NCBI RefSeq assembly: GCF_900747795.2
Contig: NC_041402.2
Coordinates: forward strand, 194,232,989-194,296,988
Source of the DNA: Erpetoichthys calabaricus
Taxonomy: Eukaryota > Chordata > Cladistia > Polypteriformes > Polypteridae
DNA length: 64,000 bases
Reading direction: 5' to 3'
Program-made: the position numbers and the translations under genes
Notes under the pieces: model-generated
The model's input: only the letters and a program-made list of their open reading frames with translations
What the model was told of the DNA's origin: nothing
The model's database searches: none
Part shown: positions 37,432 through 49,080 of the stretch, one piece after another
Layout of the letters: the number at the start of each line of letters is the position of its first letter
Position numbering within the stretch: the stretch's first letter is position 1

Positions 37432-37983
37432 ATGACGGCCAATCTGCAGCAGGATGCCAAGGCCCCGCCCCCGAGTGACCCCCGCGATCTGGAATGCTCC
37501 ATCTGCTTCAGCCAGTTCAACAACATCTTCCGGGCCCCCAAAATGCTGCAGTGCCAGCACACCTTCTGCCTCGAGTGCTTGGCCCGCATGAACGTCAAGT
37601 CGGACAACCCCCAGGCCATCCAGTGCCCGCTGTGCCGCAGCCTGACCTCGCTGCCCACCCTGGGGCTGCCCAAGCTGGACACCAATGTCACCATCCTGTC
37701 CTACCTGCCCGAGGCCATGCAGCGCGTCTACAGCATCCGCTTCGTCCGCAGCAGGGGGCGCCTTGTGGTCAAGCAGACCAACACCCGCAGCCTGCCCTCG
37801 CTGTGCACGGTCAGCCAGTCGCTGGACGTGGGGCTGCCGGACGAGCAGGGGGCTCAGGCCCAGGGCTGTGGTCAGCAGATGGGACGGATTAGCAGGACAC
37901 GTTGGTGCCGCGTCCTCATCCTGCTCATCCTCATCACCTGTCTGGTGCTGGTCATCAGCCTCATTACAGTGCAGAAGATCTGA
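37432..37983 (+). CDS. rnf183: RNF183-type RING finger E3 ubiquitin ligase
   Basis: 183 residues (human RNF183 is about 192). Complete C3HC4 RING: C22, C25, C41, H43, C46, C49, C65, C68. The sequence FNNIFRAPKMLQCQHTFC resembles human RNF183 FNN-F--PKML-C-H-FC, and the C-x15-C spacing agrees with RNF183. Membrane segment about 161-180 (VLILLILITCLVLVISLITV) lies at the very C-terminus. Known family: RNF183 is an ER/lysosome membrane E3 with strong kidney expression. An acceptor TGACTTGCAG at 37414 suggests the ATG sits just inside a second exon after a 5' UTR intron. Location after WDR31 on the same strand matches mammalian order. Codon use is very GC-rich (many C-ending codons), unlike A and B. 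RNF223/RNF225 are alternatives. Confidence 0.85.
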   Translation: MTANLQQDAKAPPPSDPRDLECSICFSQFNNIFRAPKMLQCQHTFCLECLARMNVKSDNPQAIQCPLCRSLTSLPTLGLPKLDTNVTILSYLPEAMQRVYSIRFVRSRGRLVVKQTNTRSLPSLCTVSQSLDVGLPDEQGAQAQGCGQQMGRISRTRWCRVLILLILITCLVLVISLITVQKI

Positions 37984-37989
37984 CCACTG

Positions 37990-38930
37990 GGTCTGGGCCT
38001 AGTGGGTCATTTCTGAAGTGACCACATGGGAAACATGACACCTCAGTAGAGAGGCATTTCAGAGATGACCACTGCATGATATACCTCAAGGCTGACCACT
38101 GGGTCTGTGCCTGGTGACAAATGTCAGAAGTGACCATTGTGGAGAAATGACCACAACACCTGAGCCTAGTGTGGCGTTTCAGAGGTGACCACCACACATA
38201 AACGACCACAGAAGTGACCACTGCACCTGAGTGCAGCATGACATTTCAGAAGTGGACATCAAGGAGACGACCTCTGCAACTAAGCCTAGGGGGACATTTC
38301 AAAAGTGACCACTCCAGAGAAGTGACCACAGCCTGAGACCTTCCTGAGGGCTGACCACAACACCTCGGTCTACTACGACCTTTCAGAGGTGGACCACACT
38401 CTACAAGTGACCACCAAATGATACATCGGAGCTGACCACTGTATCTGGGCATCGTGTGACATTTCAGAGATGACCACTGCACATAAATGACAACAGCATG
38501 ACATTTCAGAAGCGGACATCAAGGAGACAACCTCTGCAACTAAGCCTAGGGGGACATTTCAAAAGTGACCACTGCACATAAACGGCCACTGAAGTGACCA
38601 CTGCATGAGACCATCCTAAGGGCTGACCACAGCACCTGGGCCTTTCAGAGATGGACCATACTCTACATGTGACTGCCACTGACCACTGTATCTGGGCATA
38701 GTGTGCCATTTCAGAGGTGACCACTGCAGAGAGGTGGCCCCAGAATGGGGTGACCATGGCACCTGGACCTAATGAGGAAGTGACCAAAGCCATGACGTGA
38801 CTGGTCACAGAGTTGTCAGCATAGTGCAGTATGGCTATTCCACAGGGTGACCACTGCAGAGATGTGACCCTCATAATCCTCAGCCATGCTGTGACCACAA
38901 TATGACCCAACAGAAAGCTGACCATCCATC
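37990..38930 (+). repeat. minisatellite of TGACCAC units
   Basis: About thirty occurrences of TGACCAC/GTGACCA with intervening ACATTTCAGAGG, CACCTGGGCCTAGTG and GCAGAGA; the 38225-38330 block recurs at 38505-38590. It begins right after the RNF183 stop codon and so may be transcribed as 3' UTR; the next AATAAA on this strand is near 39281. Confidence 0.8.
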
Positions 38931-38934
38931 TCAG

Positions 38935-41430
38935 TGTTGATAACTCACTGAGGACCCCCGAGAACACAACTTGGCTCCCCTCACTGCCACTGCACACCAG
39001 AAGCTGAAGAATTTGTCACCGAGGTTACAGAAGTTCATGTCACATGGACCCCCAGTGCAGAGCACCTGCAGAGAACTGGCTGTCCTGGTCCTGTCAGACA
39101 ATGGGAGATGTGGAGCCCAGAGCCGTGGTGTCCATTGGCGTGACTGCAACAGGCATCGGAAGTGCCACCTGTGGGACTGGGGGGTGGGGTAGGGGGGCGG
39201 GGTCTGCATGTCAAGTCACTCCTGTTCATCCAGCTGACCCTTCTATTGTGGCATGAGAGCCACGTGGTGGGCTATTTAAATAAAAGTCACATGACATCAC
39301 TCTGCTCAGCCTATAGAGCATATCAAGGGTTAACCAAGTTTAGAGTCCTGAAACTGCCACACGGGGGCGCTGAGATGCCAGCCGCCATTAAGCTATGCAA
39401 ACGTCTTGTGCAGTTCTGAGCATAGCCAGCAGAGGGCACTGAAACCCAGCGTGCTTCATTTTATATTCCAATGCCAGTCTTGATGGGCGAATGGCTACGG
39501 GATGGTGGTGGCCCAGGCAGTTCTTTATGCTCATGGTGGCCCCCTGCTGCCTCCTTCTGCGCCACACTGTCCTCCTGAATCCAACTCACGGCATTGGGGG
39601 GCACCAAGTGGCATGTGTCATGGCTCACAATCCTCAACCAGTGGCAGGTACTCACAAGGTAGCATGGAATAACACACCATCCGTGACACAGCTTTGTGCT
39701 GTGTTTGGTCAAGGAGGTCCTTCTGAAAGGTGCTATATGATTTTAAAGCCTGCATAGATCCAGTGAGAGGGTTTGTGTGTAAATGCACCCTACTACTGAC
39801 TGGCACCCCCTGCAGGAAAGGCTCCTGCCCACCATCCAATGCAGTAATGATGGGTGCGGGCACTCCATGTCCCTGTAGTAGAATGAGAAGGAGCAGATAA
39901 TGGAAGGATGGATGGGTGGGCTTCTGAAAGATTCTGTTCAACCAGCATATGGGGGGGAAGGGGGGATCGTGACCATACTTAGCTGACGTTATCATCCAAG
40001 GTGACTTACAAAGTCAGGACATGTCCCAACAGTTTAGAGACAATCAAGTGCCACACAGCGGGCAGAGGCAGCAATTCAGCTGGTGGCCTTGAGCTTAATG
40101 GCGAATACCTGAGCTGCCACAGGTAAGGTGCTGTGTAAAATAAGGGGAGACCACTTTAAAGGGGTGACCCCCATGAAAAAAAATATAAATAGCAAAGACA
40201 CTGGGAAAAGAAAAAGAGTAATGGGGCTCTTTATGAAAGGCACTATATAGAGGCTGGTGACTTTTAACAGGGGAGGCCCTTTGTGACAGTGCCACCTATG
40301 AAAGGCGCCATATAAAGTGAGTGATGATGCTAAAGGACCCTTTTTGTTCTTCATGAAAATGCCATGGAAAGCCCCGCATGACAGCAGCCTTAGTGCAAGG
40401 CGCTATATACATAGTGACCAATGTCTCTGAAGAGGACCCTTCCCTTATGTCTTTACATTAACATTGGTGTTGGAATTGGGGACCTCCTCATGAACAGTCA
40501 GCACAATGTTTATTTACGCATAAACAGAAAATATAAATAACTCAAATGAAGACCCCCCAGCGCCCACCCCTGTAAAATCAGATCTTAAAGAAATATCCGG
40601 AGAACGGAGGCACTTCAAGGATTTGCAGCTGTCAGGGTCTTAGCCCCCCTTTATGATTTGCTTGTTCGTTCTATGAAACGTTTATTAAATCAAAAAGCTG
40701 GGGGGGGTCATTGGGAATCCCTTGGGGTGTTGTGTGCATTCATACACTGAGACGTACTTTAGTCAGAGGCTAAATAATAAATAACGGAGAAAAAGATGAG
40801 GAGCCGAGTGCAGCAGGTCAGGGGCTTCAACCTCTGAAGTCAACCCCCCCACACATCCACACATCCCCCTTAACACCAAAGTGCCACTCAAGGATTGCAT
40901 CAGACATGAAGAGGGGGTGAGATGAAACAAACAGGGGGCTTCCGTTAACCTCAGGGGTGTTTAGAGGCCTCTTCCTCAGTGGTGGGGGGGTGGGGTCGGA
41001 AGTAAAGACCACTCGCTGACTCAGAGACATTGAACGTCATGTAAACACTAAGCTGGCCCTCACGTGTCACCTACACAAACAACAAACGTGGCCTCCGACT
41101 TTTTTATGTTACGTATGCGTGTGTGATATAGTGCCCTCCACAAAGCCTTTTGGGTCACAGAGCACCACTTGTTGGAAAGTCACTAGTCTGTACTTTATAT
41201 AACTCCTGGCCTCACAAACACTAAGGGGGCGTGAGTGGTGTGGAGGCAACCTGAGTGGGTTTGGCTCTCATTCTGCCCTTATGGGACCAAAGCAGGTCTG
41301 GACCCCTAGGACCCTGAACTGTGCTACACGTGTTCAACCATGATGGACCTTTGAAAAGCAGGCATTGAAACTGCGATAAATGGAGAAGTTTACTGCAACA
41401 TCACTTAAACGTAAGTCATCATTGAACCTT
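38935..41430. other. intergenic DNA
   Basis: No gene recognised. Reversed L2-tail cores at about 39728, 40236, 40302 and 40400; 39980-40090 resembles an old SINE/L2 end (ATCCAAGGTGACTTACAAAG). Confidence 0.45.
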
Positions 41431-41469
41431 TAATATCAATTCAATACAAAATATAAAGTAAATAGTAGG

Positions 41470-41490
41470 TGGATATGTGAAAGGCACTAT

Positions 41491-41568
<78 letters not shown>

Positions 41569-41584
41569 GTGAAAGGCACTATAT

Positions 41585-41651
<67 letters not shown>

Positions 41652-41723
41652 GAGTGAAAGGCACTATATAATAGATAGATGAATGAAAGGTGCAATAGAT
41701 AGAGGAATGAAAGGCACTATATA

Positions 41724-41809
<86 letters not shown>

Positions 41810-41823
41810 GAATGAAAGGCGCT

Positions 41824-41906
<83 letters not shown>

Positions 41907-41935
41907 TGAAAGACACTATATAATTGACAGATTGA
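41470..41935 (-). repeat. (GATA)n arrays with reversed L2-tail cores
   Basis: Several (GATA)n tracts separated by TGAAAGGCACTATAT-type cores, the reverse-orientation twin of the 5.2-kb array. Confidence 0.95.
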
Positions 41936-42489
41936 ATTTCTAGCCAGCCAATAAGCAAATCCCAATATAGCGCCTTTCATGGTGAATGGAGTCCAGCAGG
42001 TTCTTCACGCTTACATTGAGGTGTACTTTCCTGTGGTCTTGTATACTGGTGGTCACCTCAAGGCCACACTGGGGGCTCGGCTTTTGGATTTTGAGGGGGT
42101 GGGGGGTAGCTGGTAAGGAGTGCAGTGGCGTTAGCCTTCACAGAGGGGCAGTAAGTGACCAAGCTATACAATGTGAAGACCACCCAGGCGACATCGAGGC
42201 CCACCGGGAGTCCTGTTGTTATGACAGCAGGTAGCCGCCGGCCCATCATTAGCCCTTCCTCCCACATATTTATAAAGGTGTGTATGCAGGTCCGCGCTCA
42301 CCTGTGAGTCACCACTGGGGGGGCCGGCGTCACCTCTGAAACACGCGGATGTCACTCTCCGCCCATGCGCTCCGCCGCTGTTCCCGTGGGAGTTTTTAGT
42401 CAAGTCTGTCCTTTACAGCTTTGAGCTCAGTAATAACATCAGCAGTGGTAACCTAACGCTGGTCACAATAACAAAGACCATCCTGCGGG

Positions 42490-42660
42490 GAGGTGACACT
42501 CAGGTCCTTACATCTCCTGGGTTTAAGTCCCTTTCTTTGTCGAGTTTCCATCTTCTTCCGGGGTCTCAGTGGACTTGATTGGCTTTCATGGCAGACCCTT
42601 GTATGTTAATGTAATTGGTGATTGTAAATTGTCTCAGTGTGTGTGTGTGTGTGTGTCACT
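42490..42660 (+). mobile_element. old SINE-like fragment
   Basis: TCCTGGGTTTAAGTCCCTT (B-box-like), GAGTTTCCATCTTCTTCCGG, and GTAATTGGTGATTGTAAATT ending in (GT)n follow the order of the DANA-like SINE body. Very diverged. Confidence 0.45.
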
Positions 42661-43429
42661 TGGGTCTGTCCAATCCCCCAGTGACCGCCCACCCTAATTT
42701 TCAGCTGATGGGCTCCTGCTGTTATTTATTAAACCCAATGGACTGTGCAGACCTGTGGCAGGATACACAAAGTAAAAGGCGCTATAAAGGCACCATATGT
42801 ACTGTAAGGTCGAGTCTGACTGTATAGCGCCTTTCATCTGGTGCTCAGTTGAAGACACTTCTGTATGAAGTCAGCCACAGCCGTAGGGCTCAGCCTTCAG
42901 CTCCCTCTCTGTGGTCCTCCAAAGGCGAGCCCATTGGCCAGACATGGCAATACACAAAATTCCCTACGCCCCCTCACAACCCCCACCATACCCCCCCTCT
43001 CCCCCCACGGGCCAGGGTCTCTCAGTTTGGCCTCTCATCCTGGTTTTGTTCCAAACTCTGGTCAGCACCAAGCCTCTCACTGAGGTGGCCCCTCGTGAAT
43101 CTTTGAAAAAACACAAAACTGATGAAGACTATGGAGACCCAATAGAACCAAAACAGAGTGTGCTGATAGTGGAATGAAACCACAATGGGGGGGTCAACAC
43201 CATAGAACGACCTAACAGATGGACAGAAGAACCTCGCTGGACCGGGACCTAATGCAAGACTTGAACCCGATACACTAATCCAACACAGAGCACTCCCTTC
43301 TCACCCGTCACACCCTTCTCTCGGGCTCCTTCCCAGTCCTCAAGCCTCACTCATACTGGTCATAATGGAATGACCTCGCAGTGGCTTCTAGGAGTGACAA
43401 GTAGCTGTGGGAACTCCTGGGGGCTGTCC

Positions 43430-43815
43430 TCTTAGCGCCCCCTATAGCAGACTGTGATCCTGAACCCCATATTTCTGTTAGAGTCACTTGCCAATTATAG
43501 ATAATAGTGGGGGGCACCCATAGGGCACTGGGCTGCTCTTTTGCCAACCATAAGACCATAAGACTATGCCATCCAGCATCTGGGGAAACAAATCATATTC
43601 TAAGCATTATTATGGGGTACAGTGCCCCCTGGTGGTGTGTGCTCCTGAACCTCATATGTCTGTTAAAGTCACTTCTAAATTATAGATAATAATGGGGGGC
43701 ACCCATGGAGGGGTTGAGTCGCCCTGATGCCCCCCATCAGACTTTGCCACTCAGTACCTGGGGAAACAGATGATATTCTAAGCCTTATTATTGAACACCA
43801 TGCCCCCTGGTGGAG
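43430..43815. repeat. ~185-bp tandem duplication
   Basis: Two adjacent units share GTTA-AGTCACTT, AATTATAGATAATA, GGGGGGCACCCATGG, TGGGGAAACA-AT and ATATTCTAAGC-TTATTAT, with a third partial start at about 43800 (TGCCCCCTGGTGG). 42660-43430 shows no gene. Confidence 0.75.
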
Positions 43816-43979
43816 GCTGCCCAGTATAACTGGCATAGACCAAGTGTTGTCAACACCAGTGGACTTTCCTCCAGGCCATCTAATGACCCCACATCTGTCC
43901 TGAGTGACATTAAACAGCCTGTTGTTGTGGTCCCACGCAGACCCCTCATTACAGGATATTCATAAAATGGACAGCTGGA

Positions 43980-45240
43980 CTAATAACAGACTCAAGCATG
44001 TTATATAGCGCCTTTCAGGGGCAACATAATGACACATAGTGACCCATTCAGAGATTTAGCACCCCTTAATAAAAGGGGCTTCATACAGTCGTTATCAGGA
44101 GTTTCTTTTTATGCAGTTATGATGTTATATAGTGCCTTTCTGAAACAGCATTACCATAAAGAAATGACTCTATGGTGAGAAATAAAATGGTGAAAGCAAC
44201 CATGGGGGGATTTCTCCTTGCCTTCTTATCAGTGTGGCCTACTGGCTAAGCCCTGGAGTGACAACCACAAGGATGTAACTTGACTTCTTCTGCCTCGGCC
44301 AGATCGTGTCACCCTGAGCAGGTCACTTTGGGTAAAGCCGTGTGTCCAGTATATAATGATATAGTGCCTTTCATAGACACGCTGTGACAGGTGTAGTCCA
44401 TGTCCCACTATGACTTCAAAGCCAGCTCTCATGTCCCCGAGCCCTCCAGCTAAGATGATGTCACCTCACCCCTATCCCAGGACAGAGCTCCCACCACACC
44501 TTCATGCCATCATGTCTGTCTTCTATTTTTGGAACCAAGTAGAAACCCGCCAGGTGACACCTGCTTGAGTGAAGATCTCATAAAAATAGACGAGCAGCTC
44601 CTGGGAAAACGTCTGAGTGCTGAGCTCACCGCGTCGCAAAGGGCACAGTCTGCATGCCGTGTGTCAGTCCAGGGGGGTACGTCATCTGTCTGCGCTCCCG
44701 CGTGTCGGCAGCGTGAGCCTCGGTACTGGGTTAATGCCACTTAGCCCACTGTCAACTTGGCTTTAAATGGAGGAAAAGGCGCTATATACAGAAAGCCAAA
44801 ATGAAAAGACCCTGTGTAAGACACAAGGACGGAGTGACTGAGGGATCTTCAAAAGTGACACTTGGCACTCGACAGCCACCGATGAGCCTGGCCGAGAGTC
44901 ACCAGCCTGACAATCTTACACTGGGCTGGGCTGGGACAGTGACGTCACCTCAAGAGAGACCCGCTGAAGCAGCTGGCTGAATTTGAAAAGGTGGGCTCAG
45001 TTATGGTGCACACTCTGAACAAAAGACAAATAAAGTACTGCGTCTCTGTTATATAGTGCCTGTCATCTGTTTACCTATTTACTGTGTGTACATAGCTGTC
45101 TATTATATAGCGCCTTTCATTTATTAACTTTCTAGTATGTAGTCATTTACATTTAACTTTATGTTATATAGTGCCTTTCATTTAGCTATTGTATGGATAT
45201 ATATTATTATTATTATATAGCACCTTTCACATCTATCTAT
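43980..45240 (+). repeat. scattered L2-tail cores
   Basis: Direct cores at about 43993, 44135, 44361, 45056, 45105, 45168 and 45213, and a reversed one at 44776. The last four form a short array next to a decayed CTAT tract. No gene; 45245-45840 shows nothing recognisable. Confidence 0.7.
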
Positions 45241-45875
45241 CTAACTATCCGATTGTTATTTAATGTTATTCAGGGTCTTTCCAGACAAAATCAAATACCA
45301 GGACCCCTGCATGACATGCCAGTACAGCACAAGTCTCCTCATGCCCCTAGCGAGCTGCTATTTAACCTATAATAAGCACATCTTTTTGAATTTGGAGAAG
45401 ACCCTCTTGGACTTTGGGATGAATGTACATCACTATGACGAGAGTGGGGGTCTGGACATTGACTCCCAGGTGCCTGGAGCAGTGAGGCAGCAGCATCACC
45501 CTGTGTGCCACCCTACTGCCCTCTGAATGGCACCTCATCTTTAAACCTGAGACACAGTTGAGTGGCAGCAGACACCTTAAAGCGACATGAACGACACAGA
45601 AATGGGCAGCTGTGTTGAAGCCCTAGTTAGGTTTGTCTGGCCCCCATGATGGACTGGCAGCCTTTCTAGGATAGCAGAATGGCCCCTACAAACCCCCAAC
45701 CCCCAAGATTAAAGCAACAACCCCCCCAAACCAGCACTGGATTAGGTGCGTTTGAGAACAGCAGAAACGTACATCTACATGGAGTTGGGCAGATGAGGAG
45801 AAAAGTCTGCAGGAAGGAACATCACCCTGAGGTGTTTTGGGAGATGTAAGGCGCTTTATAAATAAAATGTATTAT

Positions 45876-46189
45876 CCATCAATCCATTATCCAACCCGCT
45901 ATATCCTAATGACAGGGTCATGGGGGTCTGCTGGAGCCAATCCCAGCCAATACAGGGTGCAAGGCAGGAAACAAACACCGGGCAGGGCACCAGCACACCG
46001 CAGGGCACACACCCGCACAATTTAGGAATGCCAATGCACCTAACCTGCATGTCTTTGGACTGTAGGAGGAAACCAGAGCGCCCCCACACAGACACAGGGA
46101 GAACATGCAAACTCCACTCAGGGAGGACCCGGGAAGTGAACAAATTTCTCCTAATTGCGAGGCAGCTTCGCTACCCATTGCGCCACCCT
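45876..46189 (-). mobile_element. DANA/Mermaid-like SINE, copy 1 of cluster
   Basis: Reads CCATCAATCCATTATCC to TTGCGCCACCCT on the + strand, i.e. a full antisense SINE from ATGGATGG tail to head. Bounded by AAAATGTATTAT on both sides. Confidence 0.85.
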
Positions 46190-46201
46190 AAAATGTATTA
46201 T

Positions 46202-46558
46202 CCATCCATCCATTTTCCAACCCGCTGAATCCGAACACAGGGTCACGGGGGACTGCTGGAGCCAATCCCAGCCAACACAGGGCACAAGGCAGGAACCAAT
46301 CCCGGGCAGGGTGCCAACCCACCACAGGACACACACAAACACACCCACACACCAAGCATACACTAGGGCCAGTTTAGAATCGCCAATCCATCTAACCAGC
46401 ATGTCTTTGGACTGTGGGAGAAAACCGGAGCGCCTGGAGGAAACCCACGCAGACACGGGGAGAACATGCAAACTCCACGCAGGGAGGACCTGGGATTCGA
46501 ACCCAGGCCCCCAGGTCTTCCAACTGCAAGGCAGCAGCGCTACCCACTGTGCCACTCT
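46202..46558 (-). mobile_element. DANA/Mermaid-like SINE, copy 2 of cluster
   Basis: Full antisense copy including GGAGAACATGCAAACTCCAC and a B box complement GGGATTCGAACCC; it keeps a CGCCTGGAGGAAACC segment missing from copies 1 and 3. Confidence 0.87.
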
Positions 46559-46570
46559 AAAATGTATTAT

Positions 46571-46908
46571 CCATCCATCCATTTTCCAACCCGCTGAATC
46601 CGAACACAGGGTCACGGGGGTCTGCTTCTGGAGCCAATCCCAGCCAACACAGGGCACAAGGCAGGAACCAATCCCAGGCAGGGTGCCAACCCACCGCAGG
46701 ACACACACAAACACACCAAGCACACACACTAAGGCCAATTTAGAATCGCCAATCCACCTAACCTGCATGTCTTTGGACTGTGGGAGGAAACCCACGCAGA
46801 CACGGGGAGAACATGCAAACTCCACGCAGGGAGGACCCAGGAAGTGAACCCAGGTCTCCTAAGTGCGAGGCAGCAGCGCTACCACTGCGCCACCGTGCCG
46901 TGCCGCCC
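46571..46908 (-). mobile_element. DANA/Mermaid-like SINE, copy 3 of cluster
   Basis: Full antisense copy; close to copy 2 over most of its length but without the CGCCTGGAGG segment, so the array is not a simple block duplication. Confidence 0.85.
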
Positions 46909-47399
46909 AAAATGTATTATTATTATTATTATTATTATTATGTAAGGCCTTGCTTGCTGTTTTTAGCACCCAGTACTCGAATTCCAGTACTTGTAGTGGA
47001 TTTCCAAAGGATTTTCAAACAGGTGGGCTGTTTAAAAGTTTATTTTTGACTGTTATTTGTTTTGTCGCAGGGTGATATCCCGTGTTTGCCATTATGGGTG
47101 CAATGAGATGTGAGCCTCAGTGACGTCTTTTGCTTTTAGCCAATAAAAGGCGTCATTTTGGAATACAAAAGGTGAAAGCCAATCTGGCAGACGTTTTCTT
47201 GAGCTCAGCTTTCCTATTAATAAAAGTTGGAATTTCAGGAGTCCTGTGGGTGAACTTTGTTTACCCGCCGTGCGCCTGTGCGTACAGTATGAGTGTGTAT
47301 GTGTGTGTGTGTGTGAAACATCCGCGTAAAAAGTGTAAGTCACAATGACTCGGCGCTCTTAGTCAAAGCCGTCTGATGAAATGAGTTAAAAAAAAAGGC

Positions 47400-47880
47400 C
47401 ACGCAATCTCCGGGTCGGGGCCACCATCTCCGCATTTGTCCGCTTTGCGGACGCAGTACCGCGGACTGCCAGTAGAGAGCAGCAAACCCCAGAGGCTGCT
47501 GGAAGAAGTCTGGCGCTTTAGTCAGCTCGTGCCATCCGTGCCAGGGGGCAACGATACCATAAACGTGGTTGGACGTGGTGCGTGGTTCTCACCCTCTGAC
47601 AGTGAGCGAGAAAAACGGTGATAAATAAATAAATAAATAAAACGCCAAACTTGTGACGTCACGGGGAATCTAGCGAGGACTTCGAATCGCTTCACGAGTG
47701 ACGCACCGGGTCATCTGAATCTGAAGTTACTCAGTTGCGTCCATTTTGTGTGCAGGAATTTAAAACTGGAGGCAATGGGCGTTGGGACCGCGTGCTTTTG
47801 AGGGGTCGGGGGTGTATTGGGGGAGAGGTGGGGATGAATCCGAAGCAGAGGTCCGTCTATCGCAGGGCACGCGCGCACGC
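47400..47880. promoter_or_regulatory. CpG-rich patch with TGACGTCA
   Basis: CpG-dense sequence with a palindromic TGACGTCAC near 47655 and GTGACGCAC at 47699. Looks promoter-like but no exon can be attached. 46945-47400 has only an AGCCAATAAAAGGCGTC repeat fragment near 47137 and a (GT)n run. Confidence 0.3.
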
Positions 47881-48659
47881 CCACATGCGTTACTTGGATG
47901 TCACTGTTAGGTGGGCATTTAGGAGGCAGTTCAAATAAACTAAAGGTTTATTTTTTTTTTATTATTATTTTATTGGTCGGCCTGAATGACATGATGACAC
48001 TCCGGTCGCAGTATGGAAGACACCAGGGCTTTGATGGACATTTGCATTGTGAAGACAATTTAACTGGCCCCAAAAATTATAATCAAGGAAACGGACAAAG
48101 TCAAATGATAAAAAAAAAATCCAGAAGGCTTTGGTACTCAAAGTTTGGGGGGCGGCAGACTTTTAGAGGTGCTTGTGGAACCAAAACATCCCGACTGGAG
48201 ACCTCGAACGATAATGACATGGCTTGATATATGACGTCCCGTATATAACATTTTTTTTAACACTTTGCAATACCTTAGTGACAGCCCTGCACCCCCTTCC
48301 CAAGCCCCCATATTGCAGACCCCTCCGTTTTTTAAACACCTTCCTTTTCTTAATGGTTTCCTTTAAACCATATTTTTATTTGGGATTCCTGTCCTTGCTA
48401 AAGTTTTCTTTTTTTTTGTGATCAACCCCAATGATTTTCTGGATTTTTTTTAGAAGACGGGTAAATATTAAACCGCTGACGTATAAAGTTGACCCGTTAC
48501 CGCCGAATGCCCTACACAAATGGCTATGGGGTCCATGTGAAGGGTGCTGCCTATAACTTGACAGTCCTTTACAGATGACACAAGCCAGGTCTAAATTGAA
48601 GAGCAGACAGCAAACGGAGGTCAGCAAGGAAGAGAATCAAAAGCCCAAAGAAAATGCAA

Positions 48660-48850
48660 AACCTGAGCTCAAGGCGTGAGACGTGTTAGCCCCGCCTCTT
48701 TGTTCGGCCGCAGCAGCCAGACGGCGCCCCACGTGACAGTGCGCACCAATCGCGGCGCGGCTTGCCATTCTCTACGTGCTCATCTTCAGTTAGCGAGCGC
48801 GTGTCCGTGCGCTTCGGTAACGCGATTATTCAGAGAGACCGGCTTTTCTA
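48660..48850. promoter_or_regulatory. CpG-rich patch with GC box, CCAAT and E-box
   Basis: Over 20 CpG in 190 bp with CCCCGCCTC, CCCACGTGACA and ACCAATCGCGG. The motif mix is that of a housekeeping promoter, but no gene is recognised on either side. 47890-48660 shows nothing else. Confidence 0.35.
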
Positions 48851-49080
48851 AAATGCCATGCAGTGAAAAGTCATGCAAAATGACACCTTTTATTGGCTAT
48901 CCAAAAAGATTACAATATGCAAGCTTTCGAGGCAACTCAGGCCCCTTCTTCAGGCCAGATGTAAAATGCCATGGAAACGCTCATCCGGGTTATCGACCTC
49001 TGAGTAGCCTGATTACCAGACGGCAGATTTCTTCACGAATAACCCGATTATGCGGCCGTGTAAACCAAGAGCCGGGTTAC
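48851..49080. repeat. dispersed repeat with CGGGTTA words
   Basis: TGACACCTTTTATTGGCTAT, TGCAAGCTTTCGAGGCAACT and CCCCTTCTTCAGGC form a sequence I recognise as a common dispersed fish repeat; the motif TTTTATTGGCT also appears reversed near 47137. The second half holds TCCGGGTTATCG, ATAACCCGATTA and CCGGGTTAC, as in a MITE with inverted sub-repeats. Family uncertain. Confidence 0.5.

Larger units (their letters stand above)
45848..46940 (+). mobile_element. L2 3' tail interrupted by three antisense SINEs
   Basis: TAAGGCGCTTTATAAATAAA and AATGTATTAT (45848-45875) is a sense L2 tail whose (ATT)n end reappears at 46912-46940. Between them sit three SINEs (next entries), each followed by the word AAAATGTATTAT, found at 45864, 46190, 46559 and 46909. 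Confidence 0.8.

Noticed and set aside
37494-38002. Other-frame open reading frames across the RNF183-type gene
   Set aside because: Low-complexity Ala/Pro/Ser translations of a C-ending-codon gene; the RING frame is the real one.
45263-45526. 87-residue open frame
   Set aside because: No family resemblance, no splice or start context beyond chance.
46155-46847. 230-residue open frame, and a 224-residue one on the other strand (46151-46825)
   Set aside because: Both lie wholly within the tandem SINEs; the same peptide words appear at every SINE copy.
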